Assembly (NCBI GenBank): GCA_027578815.1
Contig: JANBTH010000748.1
Span: forward strand, 1-11,806
Length of the DNA: 11,806 nucleotides
From: Coemansia sp. RSA 1804
Taxonomy: Eukaryota > Kickxellomycota > Kickxellomycetes > Kickxellales > Kickxellaceae
Direction of reading: 5' to 3'
The notes under the pieces are model-generated. The model was not told where the DNA came from and did not search any database. It worked only from the letters and a program-made list of their open reading frames with translations. This document shows, in pieces, positions 1-7,453 of this stretch. The translations under genes and the position numbers were made by a program. How positions within the stretch are numbered: the first letter of the stretch is position 1; the number at the start of each line of letters is the position of its first letter.

Positions 1-11
1 TTTACATCTGT

Positions 12-116
12 TTACAGTATTATCAATGCACCCGGTTGTGGATTTTTGATGTTTGCAGAATCTTTCAGATTTTTCAGTTCTATGACCACATCAGCTACAA
101 TTGTCCCAACACATGT
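12..116 (-). CDS. Possible terminal exon of an unrecognised minus-strand gene
   Basis: The first ~115 bases are visibly less AT-rich than the following kilobase, and the minus strand is open for 34 codons ending at a TAA (14-12). The predicted peptide starts TCVGTIVADVVIELKNLK and ends PQPGALIIL, a balanced composition unlike nearby AT-rich chance ORFs. Just upstream on the same strand are a CTAAC branch-point-like sequence (138-134) and an AG (118-117) 18 bases later, so the exon could begin at 116. No convincing upstream exon or donor is visible. The plus strand is also open here, so strand and reality are both uncertain. No family is recognised. Confidence 0.25.
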   Translation of the reverse strand, partial: TCVGTIVADVVIELKNLKDSANIKNPQPGALIIL

Positions 117-1048
117 CTTGTTAATTTCTTTTAGTTAGAATAGGTAAATAGCTTTAATGTATGGCCAAGATGCAACTTGGATTTATAGTGTCGGTATAGC
201 TAAATATTGCAGGAATTGATTTAATATTGTTCAATGCAATTGCCTTGCTTCTTGCTGAATAACAAGGAAGCACCCTCCTAGTTCTTTTTATATGCAAACA
301 ACAATTTTATAACAATACCGCTGTATGTAAAATTATTATTACAGCATGTTATTTTTCCTGTGTAAAGAAAATGGTTGCTTCTCAATAAACAAAAAATCTA
401 TTTTGATTTGCTTACGTTGATATGATATAATATGTAAGTAATTATGACACATGGACATTGGTGGGTTCCTAAAATATATAAAACATAATTTATTATTAAA
501 GCCGCACGTCATATGTTTGAATATGGATTTTAAGCTAAATATCTTTTATTTTTCTAGAGCAGATATCATTGAAACGATGTGGTATATCATTATTACCTGT
601 AAATTTAGCTAGTGCTACCATTTTTGTATAATAGTTTACTTTTAGAAATCACTAGTTTGCTTTAATTGTCATACAATTCTTACACTTAAAATAGGTTAGT
701 AAATTATTTTTGCTGGTTAAAAGATAGTATAAAAGACTAACTATTCTAAATGCCTACGCTAAAGCTTTTTGCCATTATTTTATACAGTGTTCAATATCCA
801 CAATACAACCGCTAATAATGACTAACTATTGTTTTTTATTTATTGTTTGTTTATATGGCTTAATAAATCTTTACATTTTGGCAAAACACAGCTGTATTGA
901 ATGCATTTTATACTTTGATGGTGCTTATACTATTCATTTCTAAAACACAATGTTAGCTATTTATTGACATGCATTTTATTGTTTAAACTGGTATACTAGT
1001 AAACACGTAAATTGTTTTGTTTTAACTTATCCCATAGTGCTTTTAAAT
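117..1048. other. AT-rich intergenic stretch without a recognisable gene
   Basis: About 930 bases of very AT-rich sequence with stops in all frames. I see no tRNA A/B boxes, no coding stretch and no obvious repeat. It may hold an unseen upstream exon for the gene at the left edge, but none can be supported. Confidence 0.6.
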
Positions 1049-1095
1049 AAAATGCAGGTCTACAACAGGATAATTATCTTTCTTTTTCTTGTAAA

Positions 1096-1314
1096 TCATT
1101 GTTCATTCTTTTTGTTTTTCTTTGCCTCTCTATCTCTTCTTCTTTTTTCTGCTCTAGAGTCGCCATTTCCACCTTGTGGAGCCGCATTTGATGAGCCATC
1201 ATTAAGAAGCGCACCTAAATGATTAACGTCACCACCCTCAAAAAAAACCTGAGTCTTCAACTCTTCGCGAAGCTTTTTGCCTGCTCCTTTAGCATATCCT
1301 CCACTGCCACTCAT
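1096..1314 (-). CDS. Small basic protein of unknown family, tandem paralogue A
   Basis: A 72-residue ORF with no family I recognise. It begins MSGSGGYAKGAGKKLREEL, has a central VFFEGGDV segment, a Gly/Asn/Ser-rich linker, and a strongly basic C-terminus SRAEKRRRDREAKKNKK that could bind nucleic acid, direct nuclear entry or form a short charged helix. No signal peptide or membrane segment is visible. The case for a real gene is its paralogue at 2217-2453. The two share FFEG, AAPxGG and the basic tail almost exactly, and several codons in the C-terminal third differ synonymously. Similarity also continues past the stop and into the upstream region, including a TATA-like element. It could instead be the last exon of a longer gene or an eroding duplicate. 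The role is unknown. Confidence 0.5.
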   Translation of the reverse strand: MSGSGGYAKGAGKKLREELKTQVFFEGGDVNHLGALLNDGSSNAAPQGGNGDSRAEKRRRDREAKKNKKNEQ

Positions 1315-1450
1315 ATTCTAAGGTGTTTGGTAATAGAGACTAAAAAGCAAAGTATTTGTTAATCCTGATATAAAAACAGATAAAGAATAATTGTTTGAAA
1401 TGTTATTTAACAAAAAGATAAAAATTGTGCAAAAACAAAATAAATTCTTG

Positions 1451-1464
1451 TTCAATTTATATGC
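1451..1464 (-). promoter_or_regulatory. Conserved TATA-like element upstream of small ORF A
   Basis: On the minus strand this reads GCATATAAATTGAA, about 137 bases above the start of the small ORF at 1314. The same element (GCATATAAATTAAA) lies about 140 bases above the paralogue. Conservation of sequence and spacing in otherwise drifting AT-rich DNA suggests a core promoter. Confidence 0.4.
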
Positions 1465-1604
1465 TTGCTCATGTTATTTAATTGCAATATGTAATGTCTG
1501 CATGTAATAATGTACTGGCAATAAGCTGAATAATTATTCTTTGGATTTTTATTAATAATTAGATATATTCAAAGAAACTTCTTAGATTATTACCCCAATA
1601 GATA

Positions 1605-1643
1605 TAAAAGCGGATTTCTGGCTATGCTACCATATGTCTAATT
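1605..1643 (-). promoter_or_regulatory. Distal conserved block upstream of small ORF A
   Basis: Contains two short blocks, TAAAAGCGGATTT and GCTACCATATGTCTAATTT, that recur in the same order upstream of the paralogue (2821-2886). They may be an upstream activating site or simply the surviving part of the duplicated segment. Confidence 0.25.
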
Positions 1644-2170
1644 TATATGATAATTTCTGCAAAATACGTATACACACTTTAACAACAAAAATTGTATGCC
1701 AAAAACAGGGCATTTTGGGTTTCATTATTTGTTACAAGTTTTATTATATTTATTGTAACAAAGCACGTAAATCTTTTCATATTGCCTGTGTTAATTATTA
1801 TTTCCGATTGCTATTAAACATAATCAGATTTTCATTTCTAATTTGTCTTTTGTTTCTGGTTATTTGAATTTTACAACTAAATTTTTTACGTTGGGGGCTT
1901 GGCTCTACTTTTACGGCTAATATTTTGATACTGGTAATCACCAATCTAATCTGCTACGTATACGCCTTAATTTTTTAAACTTATACTAGCAAACCCCTTA
2001 TTTTACTTGTTCCCCTTGTTGTAGTATAATATAGGAGATATATTGGGTAACTAGAAATGACTAAAGAAAGCCAACAACAATTCTACATAGTATCCTAGAG
2101 AGTTGGGCTATATATATCCGGAGCACATGGCTTTGATTTAATTATATGACACTTGTTGTGCTTGTGTATG
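1644..2170. other. AT-rich spacer between the two duplicate copies
   Basis: About 530 bases of AT-rich sequence with no supported gene. One 77-codon plus-strand ORF starting at 1634 has the Ile/Phe/Tyr/Asn-rich composition expected of chance translation. No RNA gene or further copy of the duplicated unit is seen. Confidence 0.55.
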
Positions 2171-2216
2171 AAATGAAATTCTACATCAAAATAATCCACT
2201 TTCTTTCTCTTGTAAA

Positions 2217-2453
2217 TTATTGTTCATCCTTTTCACCCTTTTTATTTTTCTTTGCCTCTCTTGCTCTTCTTCTTTTTTCTGCTCTTGAGTTACCATCTCC
2301 ACCTTTTGGTGCTGCCTTAGTTGTACTCAAAGGGTTATCATTATAAACCTCGCCGCCTCTAGCTCCTTCAACTCCTTCAAAAAAAAGAATAGTCCTGTTT
2401 GCACCATGCATATCTCTATTACCTGTTCTATTATTTCTTCCTTTTTCAGACAT
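2217..2453 (-). CDS. Small basic protein of unknown family, tandem paralogue B
   Basis: A 78-residue ORF paralogous to 1096-1314. The N-terminus differs (MSEKGRNNRTGNRDMHGANR), then the pair converge: ILFFEG here against VFFEG in A, then a Gly-rich linker, AAPKGGDGNSRAEKRRR and REAKKNKK. This copy has a three-residue insertion near the C-terminus (NKKGEKDEQ against NKKNEQ). The basic tail is the most conserved part at the protein level. There is no catalytic motif, signal peptide or transmembrane helix, and the protein is probably largely disordered. A TATA-like element lies about 140 bases upstream. Unequal divergence, with a variable N-terminus and a fixed C-terminus, suggests the C-terminal part carries the function, if any. 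I cannot name the family. It may be lineage-specific. Confidence 0.5.
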   Translation of the reverse strand: MSEKGRNNRTGNRDMHGANRTILFFEGVEGARGGEVYNDNPLSTTKAAPKGGDGNSRAEKRRRAREAKKNKKGEKDEQ

Positions 2454-2592
2454 CTTTTTTAATACTAACGATTAATATGCAAAATATGAGTTAAATTTAT
2501 ATACGAATAATTGTAAAGCAGTGGTTTGCAATTTTTGTTAGAAAATAAGAAAATTAGAAAGAAGGAAGAACATAAGGAATAAAAATATTTGG

Positions 2593-2606
2593 TTTAATTT
2601 ATATGC
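2593..2606 (-). promoter_or_regulatory. Conserved TATA-like element upstream of small ORF B
   Basis: Minus-strand GCATATAAATTAAA, about 140 bases above the ORF start at 2453. It matches the element at 1451-1464 at one-base resolution apart from a single G/A difference. Confidence 0.4.
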
Positions 2607-2820
2607 CCCCTCCCGTTTTTTAAATGAATTATAGAAAATTCGATGTGCAAGATTGCTCATATATTAAATTGTGTAGAAGCGCTTAAAGTCCATTATTCGT
2701 TAATTAATAAAGATTTTAGATACAAAAATAAAATAAATCAGATTATTCCTCATGAACAAAATTATATTGGTTGTCACGTTAGCGCATATCCGCTTTATTG
2801 GATATTTTTCTGATATATGC

Positions 2821-2886
2821 GTAAAAGCGGAATTCAATACTTTTTAATAAAATTTGGTTCCTGATTGCTACCACATATGCTAATTT
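2821..2886 (-). promoter_or_regulatory. Distal conserved block upstream of small ORF B
   Basis: Holds GTAAAAGCGGAATT and, about 36 bases further, GCTACCACATATGCTAATTT. Both have counterparts upstream of paralogue A, where they lie much closer together (1605-1643). A regulatory role is inferred from conservation only. Confidence 0.25.
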
Positions 2887-3220
2887 CTGTTTCCAATTTG
2901 AATCTTATTTGCATTTTTATATTACAATTGAATTATTTTATATTGGAGATAAAAATTCACTTACATGGTCATTACATTAATTTTTTATTCAAAAATTAGA
3001 GGCTACGGCTTGTAAAATTCTATTATAATACTTGAATAATACAATCTATTATCAAGGCAATTAACACATGATCACAATTCCTGGTAAAACACATACTTCT
3101 TTATAAACGGTTTTTAACATTAACTGTATATTTTATGATATATTTTGAAACAAGTTTATTATAATATGAATGGGCATAATACGTATGCTCCAAAAATAAT
3201 AGCTTTGCAGTGTATTATTT
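2887..3220. other. AT-rich stretch between the duplication and the gag remnant
   Basis: About 330 bases with stops in all frames and no recognisable gene. Homology to the retroelement appears to end near 3221, so one border of the truncated element probably lies here. No second LTR copy is seen. Confidence 0.5.
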
Positions 3221-3850
3221 TCAATAATACCTTGAGCTGCGAGTTCTATTCCAATAAATGACTGTTGCTTTTTGTGCCTCATACAGGGAATCCACCGAAT
3301 TATCTATAATCACATTTTGCATATTCCCTGGCAGAGTACAGAAGTAGAAATCAATTTTCATTTTCTCAGGAATGGCATTACTCATGTACTTCAATAGCTT
3401 ATTAAAATAATCATTGTGCTTGTGAATGTCAGCATCTGCGCGCTTATTATTAAAGCAAAGCTTACAGAGTTACTTAGTTGCTTTAAAGGACGATAATGGA
3501 GGTTCAAATTGATTTTCGAGGAATGTAAGCAGAATCTCAAGTGTTATCTTCTCACCGTTTTCTTTACGGAAAGCACTATAATTATACCATCTAACCAGTG
3601 GCTTAATATCCAGAGCTTACACAGCAACCGTCAACATCTTGTCTTTGTTCGTAATTTCTAAACAGCAAAATGTGCGTGTGAGATGAGCTTCCCACATGTC
3701 AATCGATATGTATTCCTTTTGCTTTGGATTGCCCTCCATAGCGGAAGGCTTACCATAGAACAGCACACTCCTCGCGAGCTTCCTAGCAGCTTTGCGGCGG
3801 AACAGTGCTTCGTGGCGGGCAGTCAGATCAGCTGAAACATTGTCGGTCAT
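3221..3850 (-). pseudogene. Decayed LTR-retrotransposon gag fragment
   Basis: One minus-strand frame runs from an ATG at 3850 to a TGA at 3223-3221 and is broken by two in-frame TAA stops, at codon 78 (3619-3617) and codon 127 (3472-3470). Homology-like composition continues through both. The translation has gag-type features: a basic N-terminus, a FYGKPSAMEG segment followed by WEAHLTRTF, then a helical region with FLENQF, HKHNDYFNKLLKYM and LPGNMQNV. These resemble the capsid part of Ty3/gypsy-like Gag proteins, where such polyproteins package the element RNA into particles. No zinc knuckle, protease or reverse transcriptase follows, so the element is truncated. Several Cys codons sit where Arg would be expected, consistent with C-to-T decay. 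The product is surely non-functional. Confidence 0.6.
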
Positions 3851-4235
3851 GGTTGAGCTACGAGAAATACAAGAAACAAGATATCAGTAAAAGTGTTTAT
3901 AAATAAAAAAGTTTTATACGCATAAACTGATATATAAATAAACTGGTTGAAGTCAACCAGAAATATTGAAGACAGATGCGGTAGGGTATTTTATGGCCTT
4001 GCAATAAGCAAAACAGTACTATTCGCTAAAAACAATGTGTATGTACCACAAAGCAAGTGAAACATAAACGCCTTTTCATACACTATTTCACGGCTCCTGT
4101 TAACTATTCCAATGTGTGTTAAAAATCTCAATATATTTAAACTAAGAAGATAAAGTAAGGAATTAGCAAAGTGGAGAGCGTAAGATTTTGGGACGTCTTG
4201 CATTAAATATTTAGAGCTGATGTTTGGGTGTGACA
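3851..4235 (-). mobile_element. Probable 5' LTR and leader of the gag remnant
   Basis: On the minus strand, the sequence directly above the gag start begins TGTCACACCC (from 4235), like the 5' end of many Ty3/gypsy LTRs, and includes a TATAAAA box (3918-3912) near its gag-proximal end. The LTR/leader border cannot be fixed, because no second LTR is present and no tRNA primer site is obvious. An 81-codon ORF inside it is taken to be chance translation of the LTR. Confidence 0.35.
3943..3960. repeat. Perfect 8-bp inverted repeat with 2-base spacer
   Basis: CTGGTTGA-AG-TCAACCAG lies inside the probable LTR or leader, between the TATA box and the bulk of the U3-like sequence. It could be a protein-binding palindrome or a cruciform. 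No function is known. Confidence 0.5.
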
Positions 4236-4610
4236 TCCCAAGTCCATGCCTAAACCGCTTTTCGGATGTAGATCACTGTGATGCATGTTGTCAGTGTCAG
4301 CTGATTACCATGCAAGCATATCTTCCAACAATCCTTCATTTTCAACAACTTGTTTCATTTTTTAACAGTGTGCTAATTATCCTAGACATGGCGCTTTATG
4401 TGCTGATAAACAATCCGTAGTCTTAATTACGCACCAATACGTAAATTATTTAGCCATATATGTTGGCTGTATTGTCCCAAGCAAATGGATTCACCAAAAA
4501 TAGAAAAAGTAAAATATTTATAAAACTATCACGAAAAAATACCAAGCTAGAAAAAAGAGAATTAAAGATAAAAAAAACCAAAGAGTACAATATCTTGGCG
4601 ACGCCGATAC
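4236..4610. other. Spacer between the retroelement remnant and the CENP-C 3' end
   Basis: About 375 AT-rich bases with no supported gene. It should include the 3' untranslated region and poly(A) site of the minus-strand CENP-C gene. No canonical AATAAA is visible on that strand, although TATAAATATTTT occurs about 90 bases past the stop. A 66-codon plus-strand ORF starting at 4220 is not convincing. Confidence 0.5.
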
Positions 4611-6818
4611 TTATTCATCATCACCATCCTCTTCAGTATCTTCGTCTTTGCCATCATCGACAGTCTCCTGCGGTTGCGTGGCGCTTGCTGGGACATCAGT
4701 TTCTGGCGGACATACGTTGACATAGTAGAGCTGTGCTGGATGAGTGCCGACATTCTCGATGGAGTAGGCGTTGTACTTTGGTATTAGAAACTGCCCAAGC
4801 ACACCGACTTTGAATTTAGATGCATGGATCGATACCTCCACTTTCCCTGACGTGACAAGATAGAAAATCATCTTGTTGGACGAGTTGCGTGGCGGTTTGC
4901 GGCCGCCAACAGCTATTGAAAGAACGCCGGTGCTTGCATCCACCCGTCCATCTGGATGTTCCATGAAAAGCCCGAGCCCGACCTTGTACTTGTCGTCCTT
5001 GGTATCAAGGTTGCTCCACTCAATTGACTGGCGAGATATGACCACCTCTTGCTTCATTTCCGTCTCGCCATCGGGACACAGAATCGTCTTGGGACGCTCG
5101 TCAACTGGAATATCGTCGTCGTCCTCAAATATGTCAATTGTGCGCTTGTGAGAATTCTGTGTCTTGGAGCTCGTGTTTTGCGATACAAACTTTGGTCCGT
5201 ACTTGCCAGAGTTGTCGCCACTAACCGGAAATCCATAGCCCTCGTCGTCGTAGTAAAAGAACTGGTTGCGGTCGTCAGGGTCTAGTTCACTCGGCTTGAT
5301 GCCGCGGAGACTCGGAAGATGATGGGCATTGCGCTTCATTCTGCGCTTCTTCGCCTGGTTCTTCTCCTCTGCAGTCTGCCGAACACGCACAACACCCTTC
5401 ATCTTTGGCACTGGAGCTCCGTCGTTGGGCCCGGGTTTGTACTCGTACTCCACATGCTCGTTCCGCCAGAATGCTACAGGCTGGATAGTGGCCCTTGTGC
5501 TACGACGTAAGGGCTTTTCTGCAGCTAGATCTTTCTTAGAATGAGCTGATGATTTCTTGGAGCCACGGGGTCCTTTGCTCTTGGCATCAGCTGCTTCGTT
5601 CTCAACAGTCTCCATGTCTAGCGCCTCTTGACCATTAGCAGCATTCTCATCATGTGACTCTGATGCAGACACAGCATCGTCAAAAGGCTGCTCGTTCGGC
5701 TGGTCTGGTCCTGGTTCGCCCAGTTCACTTTCTTCCGAGTACACAATATCCTCGAATATCTCTTCCTCGACCCTGTCTTTCGCTTCCTGGTCGTTGTCCG
5801 AGTAATCCTCCTGCGCGTCCTCAATGACATTTCCAGGAACATCGTCCTCCATGTCATCGTTAACCTGTTCCTGGTCGTCTGGCACAAATTCGTCTTTTAT
5901 CGTGTCAACACTGCCTATCTCTGGAGAAAGACCATCATCCATGCCATCAGCCAACTCATTCTTGTCCTCCAGCTTCTGTAGAACAGTTCTTTCGTCTCTC
6001 TCTTCAAACGAAATAGTTGACTCGCCAGTGTTCCCCTTCAGATTCTCTTGCGCCATAAACGCCATCGTTACTCGACGGCCCTTCTTTGGAGAATGCATCC
6101 AGTCGGCCTCCCGCGACCTTTGCCGCGAAGGAGCAAGCGTGGTCCGCCGGTTAATACTAACTCTATCATCGAGATCCTCCATATAAAACTGCTGATGTGT
6201 GCGCATTGCGCGTGCCTGTATCGGGCTCACAGTAGCCTCGTCTTCCACCAGATCCGCAGCACCTAGGCTGGAAAGCACAGCATTTGTCTGCCCATCTGAT
6301 TTCTTTGTCTGTGCCAATGGCATATCGAGCGCCCCCATAAGCATGTCATAGTTCGCTGTGCTACGGATCGGTGTCGGACTAAGCAGCGTGTGCAGCGTCC
6401 GGGTTCTCAATGACCTGCCGCCATTCTGGTTCTCGTCGTTAGCGTCCGAAGGCGATGTCTGCTTGTAAAACTCCTCCACGTTCTCTAACCCGTCATCGTC
6501 TACGCGTACATTGCCCGCCACCCGCACGCCCGTTTTCCTACAGCGTTTAAAGAAGAAATTGAAATGGAAATTATGCATTCACACACAGCACTCAGTTTTT
6601 AATAACGCATGTTACGCTGTGCTACGTCTTTAGATAATGTTGAATAGTAAACCAAACGCATTCAAAGAGCAAGCACAAAATACAGACCACCCAAAACCAG
6701 GTTGGCAAGGTCAAAGTAAAAAAGGTGGTTCTTTTTTGTACCTTCCGGTCACACCAATGTCGTTAAATCTGTTGCGATTAGCTGGAGACTTTGCTCTCCT
6801 TACCGCCCGACTACTCAT
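4611..6818 (-). CDS. MIF2: Inner-kinetochore protein CENP-C / Mif2 (two exons)
   Basis: CENP-C (Mif2/Cnp3) binds CENP-A nucleosomes at the centromere and links them to the outer kinetochore. My model joins exon 1 (6818-6742) to exon 2 (6537-4611), giving 667 residues. Exon 1 ends FNDIGVTGR, which splices onto KTGVRV and DDDGLENVEEFY, the conserved N-terminal Mif2 block (about residues 18-52). A TAA lies immediately before the ATG. A long acidic, probably disordered centre (about 225-340) and a basic stretch (about 345-362) follow. The CENP-C signature RRSTRATIQPVAFW is at 370-383 (DNA 5507-5466): Arg residues and a Pro, then aromatics that contact the nucleosome acidic patch and the CENP-A tail. 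The C-terminal cupin dimerisation domain (about 523-639) includes GVLSIAVGG, FYLVTSGKVEV and GQFLIPKYNAYSIENVG. A short acidic tail ends the protein. It is divergent from FANCD2. The family call is firm and the splice model probable. Confidence 0.93.
6538..6741 (-). other. Predicted 204-bp phase-2 intron in the CENP-C/Mif2 gene
   Basis: The donor is AG|GTACAA (a weak match to consensus) and the acceptor is GCTGTAG|GAAAAC after a pyrimidine-rich run. Splicing rebuilds an Arg codon and joins IGVTG to RKTGVRV, the expected family motif. Retention gives an in-frame TGA soon after the donor. A CTGAG about 55 bases above the acceptor is a possible branch site. An in-frame ATG inside the intron (6578) would give a 655-residue protein starting MHNFHFNFFF, which is unlike the family. 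Confidence 0.8.
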
Positions 6819-6839
6819 TTAGAAATACCAAGGTCTTTG

Positions 6840-6845
6840 ACGCGT
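6840..6845. promoter_or_regulatory. MCB-like box ACGCGT
   Basis: A perfect MluI cell-cycle box, the site bound by MBF-type factors in fungi, lies 22 bases above the CENP-C start codon and about 610 above FANCD2. A six-base match can occur by chance. A second ACGCGT (6502-6507) lies inside the CENP-C coding region and is not counted. Confidence 0.4.
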
Positions 6846-6880
6846 CGTTCGTTTAATTCAAGAGATTGAAGATAAAAGGG

Positions 6881-6887
6881 TATAAAA
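6881..6887 (+). promoter_or_regulatory. TATA box, plus strand
   Basis: GGGTATAAAAG is a good TATA match facing FANCD2, but about 570 bases from its start codon. It would therefore imply a long 5' UTR or a spliced leader. Confidence 0.35.
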
Positions 6888-6922
6888 GTAAGTTTTAAAA
6901 AGAGGGGTGAGTATCCTTAGTA

Positions 6923-6930
6923 ACGCGAAA
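6923..6930 (+). promoter_or_regulatory. SCB/E2F-like box ACGCGAAA
   Basis: Contains CGCGAAA, which fits the SBF consensus CRCGAAA. Its reverse complement TTTCGCGT is one base from an E2F-like site. It lies 80 bases from the MCB-like box. Confidence 0.4.
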
Positions 6931-7000
6931 AATATGAAATAGGGAAAGAAAGTTAAAGTGTAGGGAGGGAGAACAGAAAAAAACGTGTGGGCTTGTGTGG

Positions 7001-7049
7001 ATTTTTCTCCTTTCTTTTGTTGTCTCTTTTATTTTTGTTTTCTTTTATT
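7001..7049 (+). promoter_or_regulatory. Pyrimidine-rich tract upstream of FANCD2
   Basis: Roughly 50 bases of nearly pure C/T (with a few G and A) directly follow a purine-rich run. CT-rich blocks often sit just above transcription starts in fungal genes, so transcription of FANCD2 may begin near 7060-7100. Confidence 0.3.
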
Positions 7050-7119
7050 GGATTTGAGCATCAAGCAGCACAAAAGAGCTCTAGGTCCCATTGAATTGGC
7101 TGGCGACAAGTTTCATTGG
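7047..7119 (-). promoter_or_regulatory. Three inverted CCAAT boxes
   Basis: ATTGG occurs at 7047-7051, 7095-7099 and 7115-7119. The second (ATTGGCTG) and third (CATTGGTT) match the extended consensus for NF-Y/HAP-type factors. The last two are spaced about two helical turns apart. Confidence 0.35.
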
Positions 7120-7285
7120 TTGGCTTGTTTGATTTATTTTTCTTGTCCCACAGGTATTTTTTTGCTTTCTATTTTCCGCTTTGTTTGCAGTAAACAACTG
7201 TGATTAGATCGTGTCTGTGCAGATCAAGGACTGTTTGAAATCCATGCGCAGCAAGTAAAAGGCAAAATTGAGAATAAACAGGTTG

Positions 7286-7329
7286 CTAATAATGCTAGTG
7301 AATTAGCTCTTTTTTTTCATTCACCTTAG
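7286..7329 (+). other. Candidate 3' end of a 5'-UTR intron in FANCD2
   Basis: A CTAAT branch-like sequence (7286-7290), a run of T/C (7307-7327) and an acceptor CACCTTAG (ending 7329) are arranged as in a fungal intron end. Possible donors are GTGAGT (6907-6912) and GTATTT (7154-7159). It would not change the protein, because TGA at 7434 lies in the coding frame before the start with no AG between. Confidence 0.3.
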
Positions 7330-7453
7330 TTGTGATTTGTGTCGAATTGTCGTTGTCGCTGTTGTAATTGTATTCCACCCAACTCTTTTTTATTTGTCCT
7401 TTCTCTTAATTTTTGATACGAATAGCATACAGTTGAAACCTCGGCTGTCTCTT

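Larger units (their letters stand above)
1049..1643 (-). repeat. Copy A of a tandem segmental duplication
   Basis: This segment and 2171-2886 are diverged direct copies. The matching blocks run in the same order: sequence downstream of the ORF stop, the ORF, a TATA-like element about 137 bases above the start, and a distal block containing AAAAGCGGAWTT and GCTACCA..TATG..CTAATTT. Spacing in the distal part differs by roughly 70-100 bases, so small indels have accumulated. Boundaries are estimated by eye. Confidence 0.6.
2171..2886 (-). repeat. Copy B of a tandem segmental duplication
   Basis: The direct partner of 1049-1643, in the same orientation, with ORF, TATA-like element and distal blocks in the same order. 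The stretch spanning the ORF end, the stop codon and about 20 bases beyond is nearly identical in the two copies, although the stop codons differ (TGA in A, TAA in B). Confidence 0.6.

Noticed and set aside
1634..1867. 77-codon plus-strand ORF with a hydrophobic end
   Set aside because: Its Ile/Phe/Tyr/Asn-rich composition is what AT-rich noncoding DNA gives. It has no paralogue in the duplicate copy and no promoter signal.
3882..3937. ATATCAGT...ACTGATAT inverted repeat as a self-priming structure of the retroelement
   Set aside because: One arm lies upstream of the TATA box on the transcribed strand, so it would not be in the element RNA.
6540..6578. ATG at 6578 as the CENP-C start
   Set aside because: The first 13 residues are Phe/Asn-rich, end at a good acceptor (TGTAG), and are unlike the family. 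The upstream exon gives the conserved motif.
6637..6822. 61-codon plus-strand ORF between the two genes
   Set aside because: It overlaps the predicted CENP-C first exon and intron on the other strand and shows no recognisable feature.
6902..6991. G-quadruplex in the purine-rich promoter run
   Set aside because: The GGG runs are too few and too far apart for a compact quadruplex.
7045..7085. tRNA B-box-like sequence on the minus strand
   Set aside because: GCTCAAATCC lacks the core of the B box, and no A box or cloverleaf could be formed around it.
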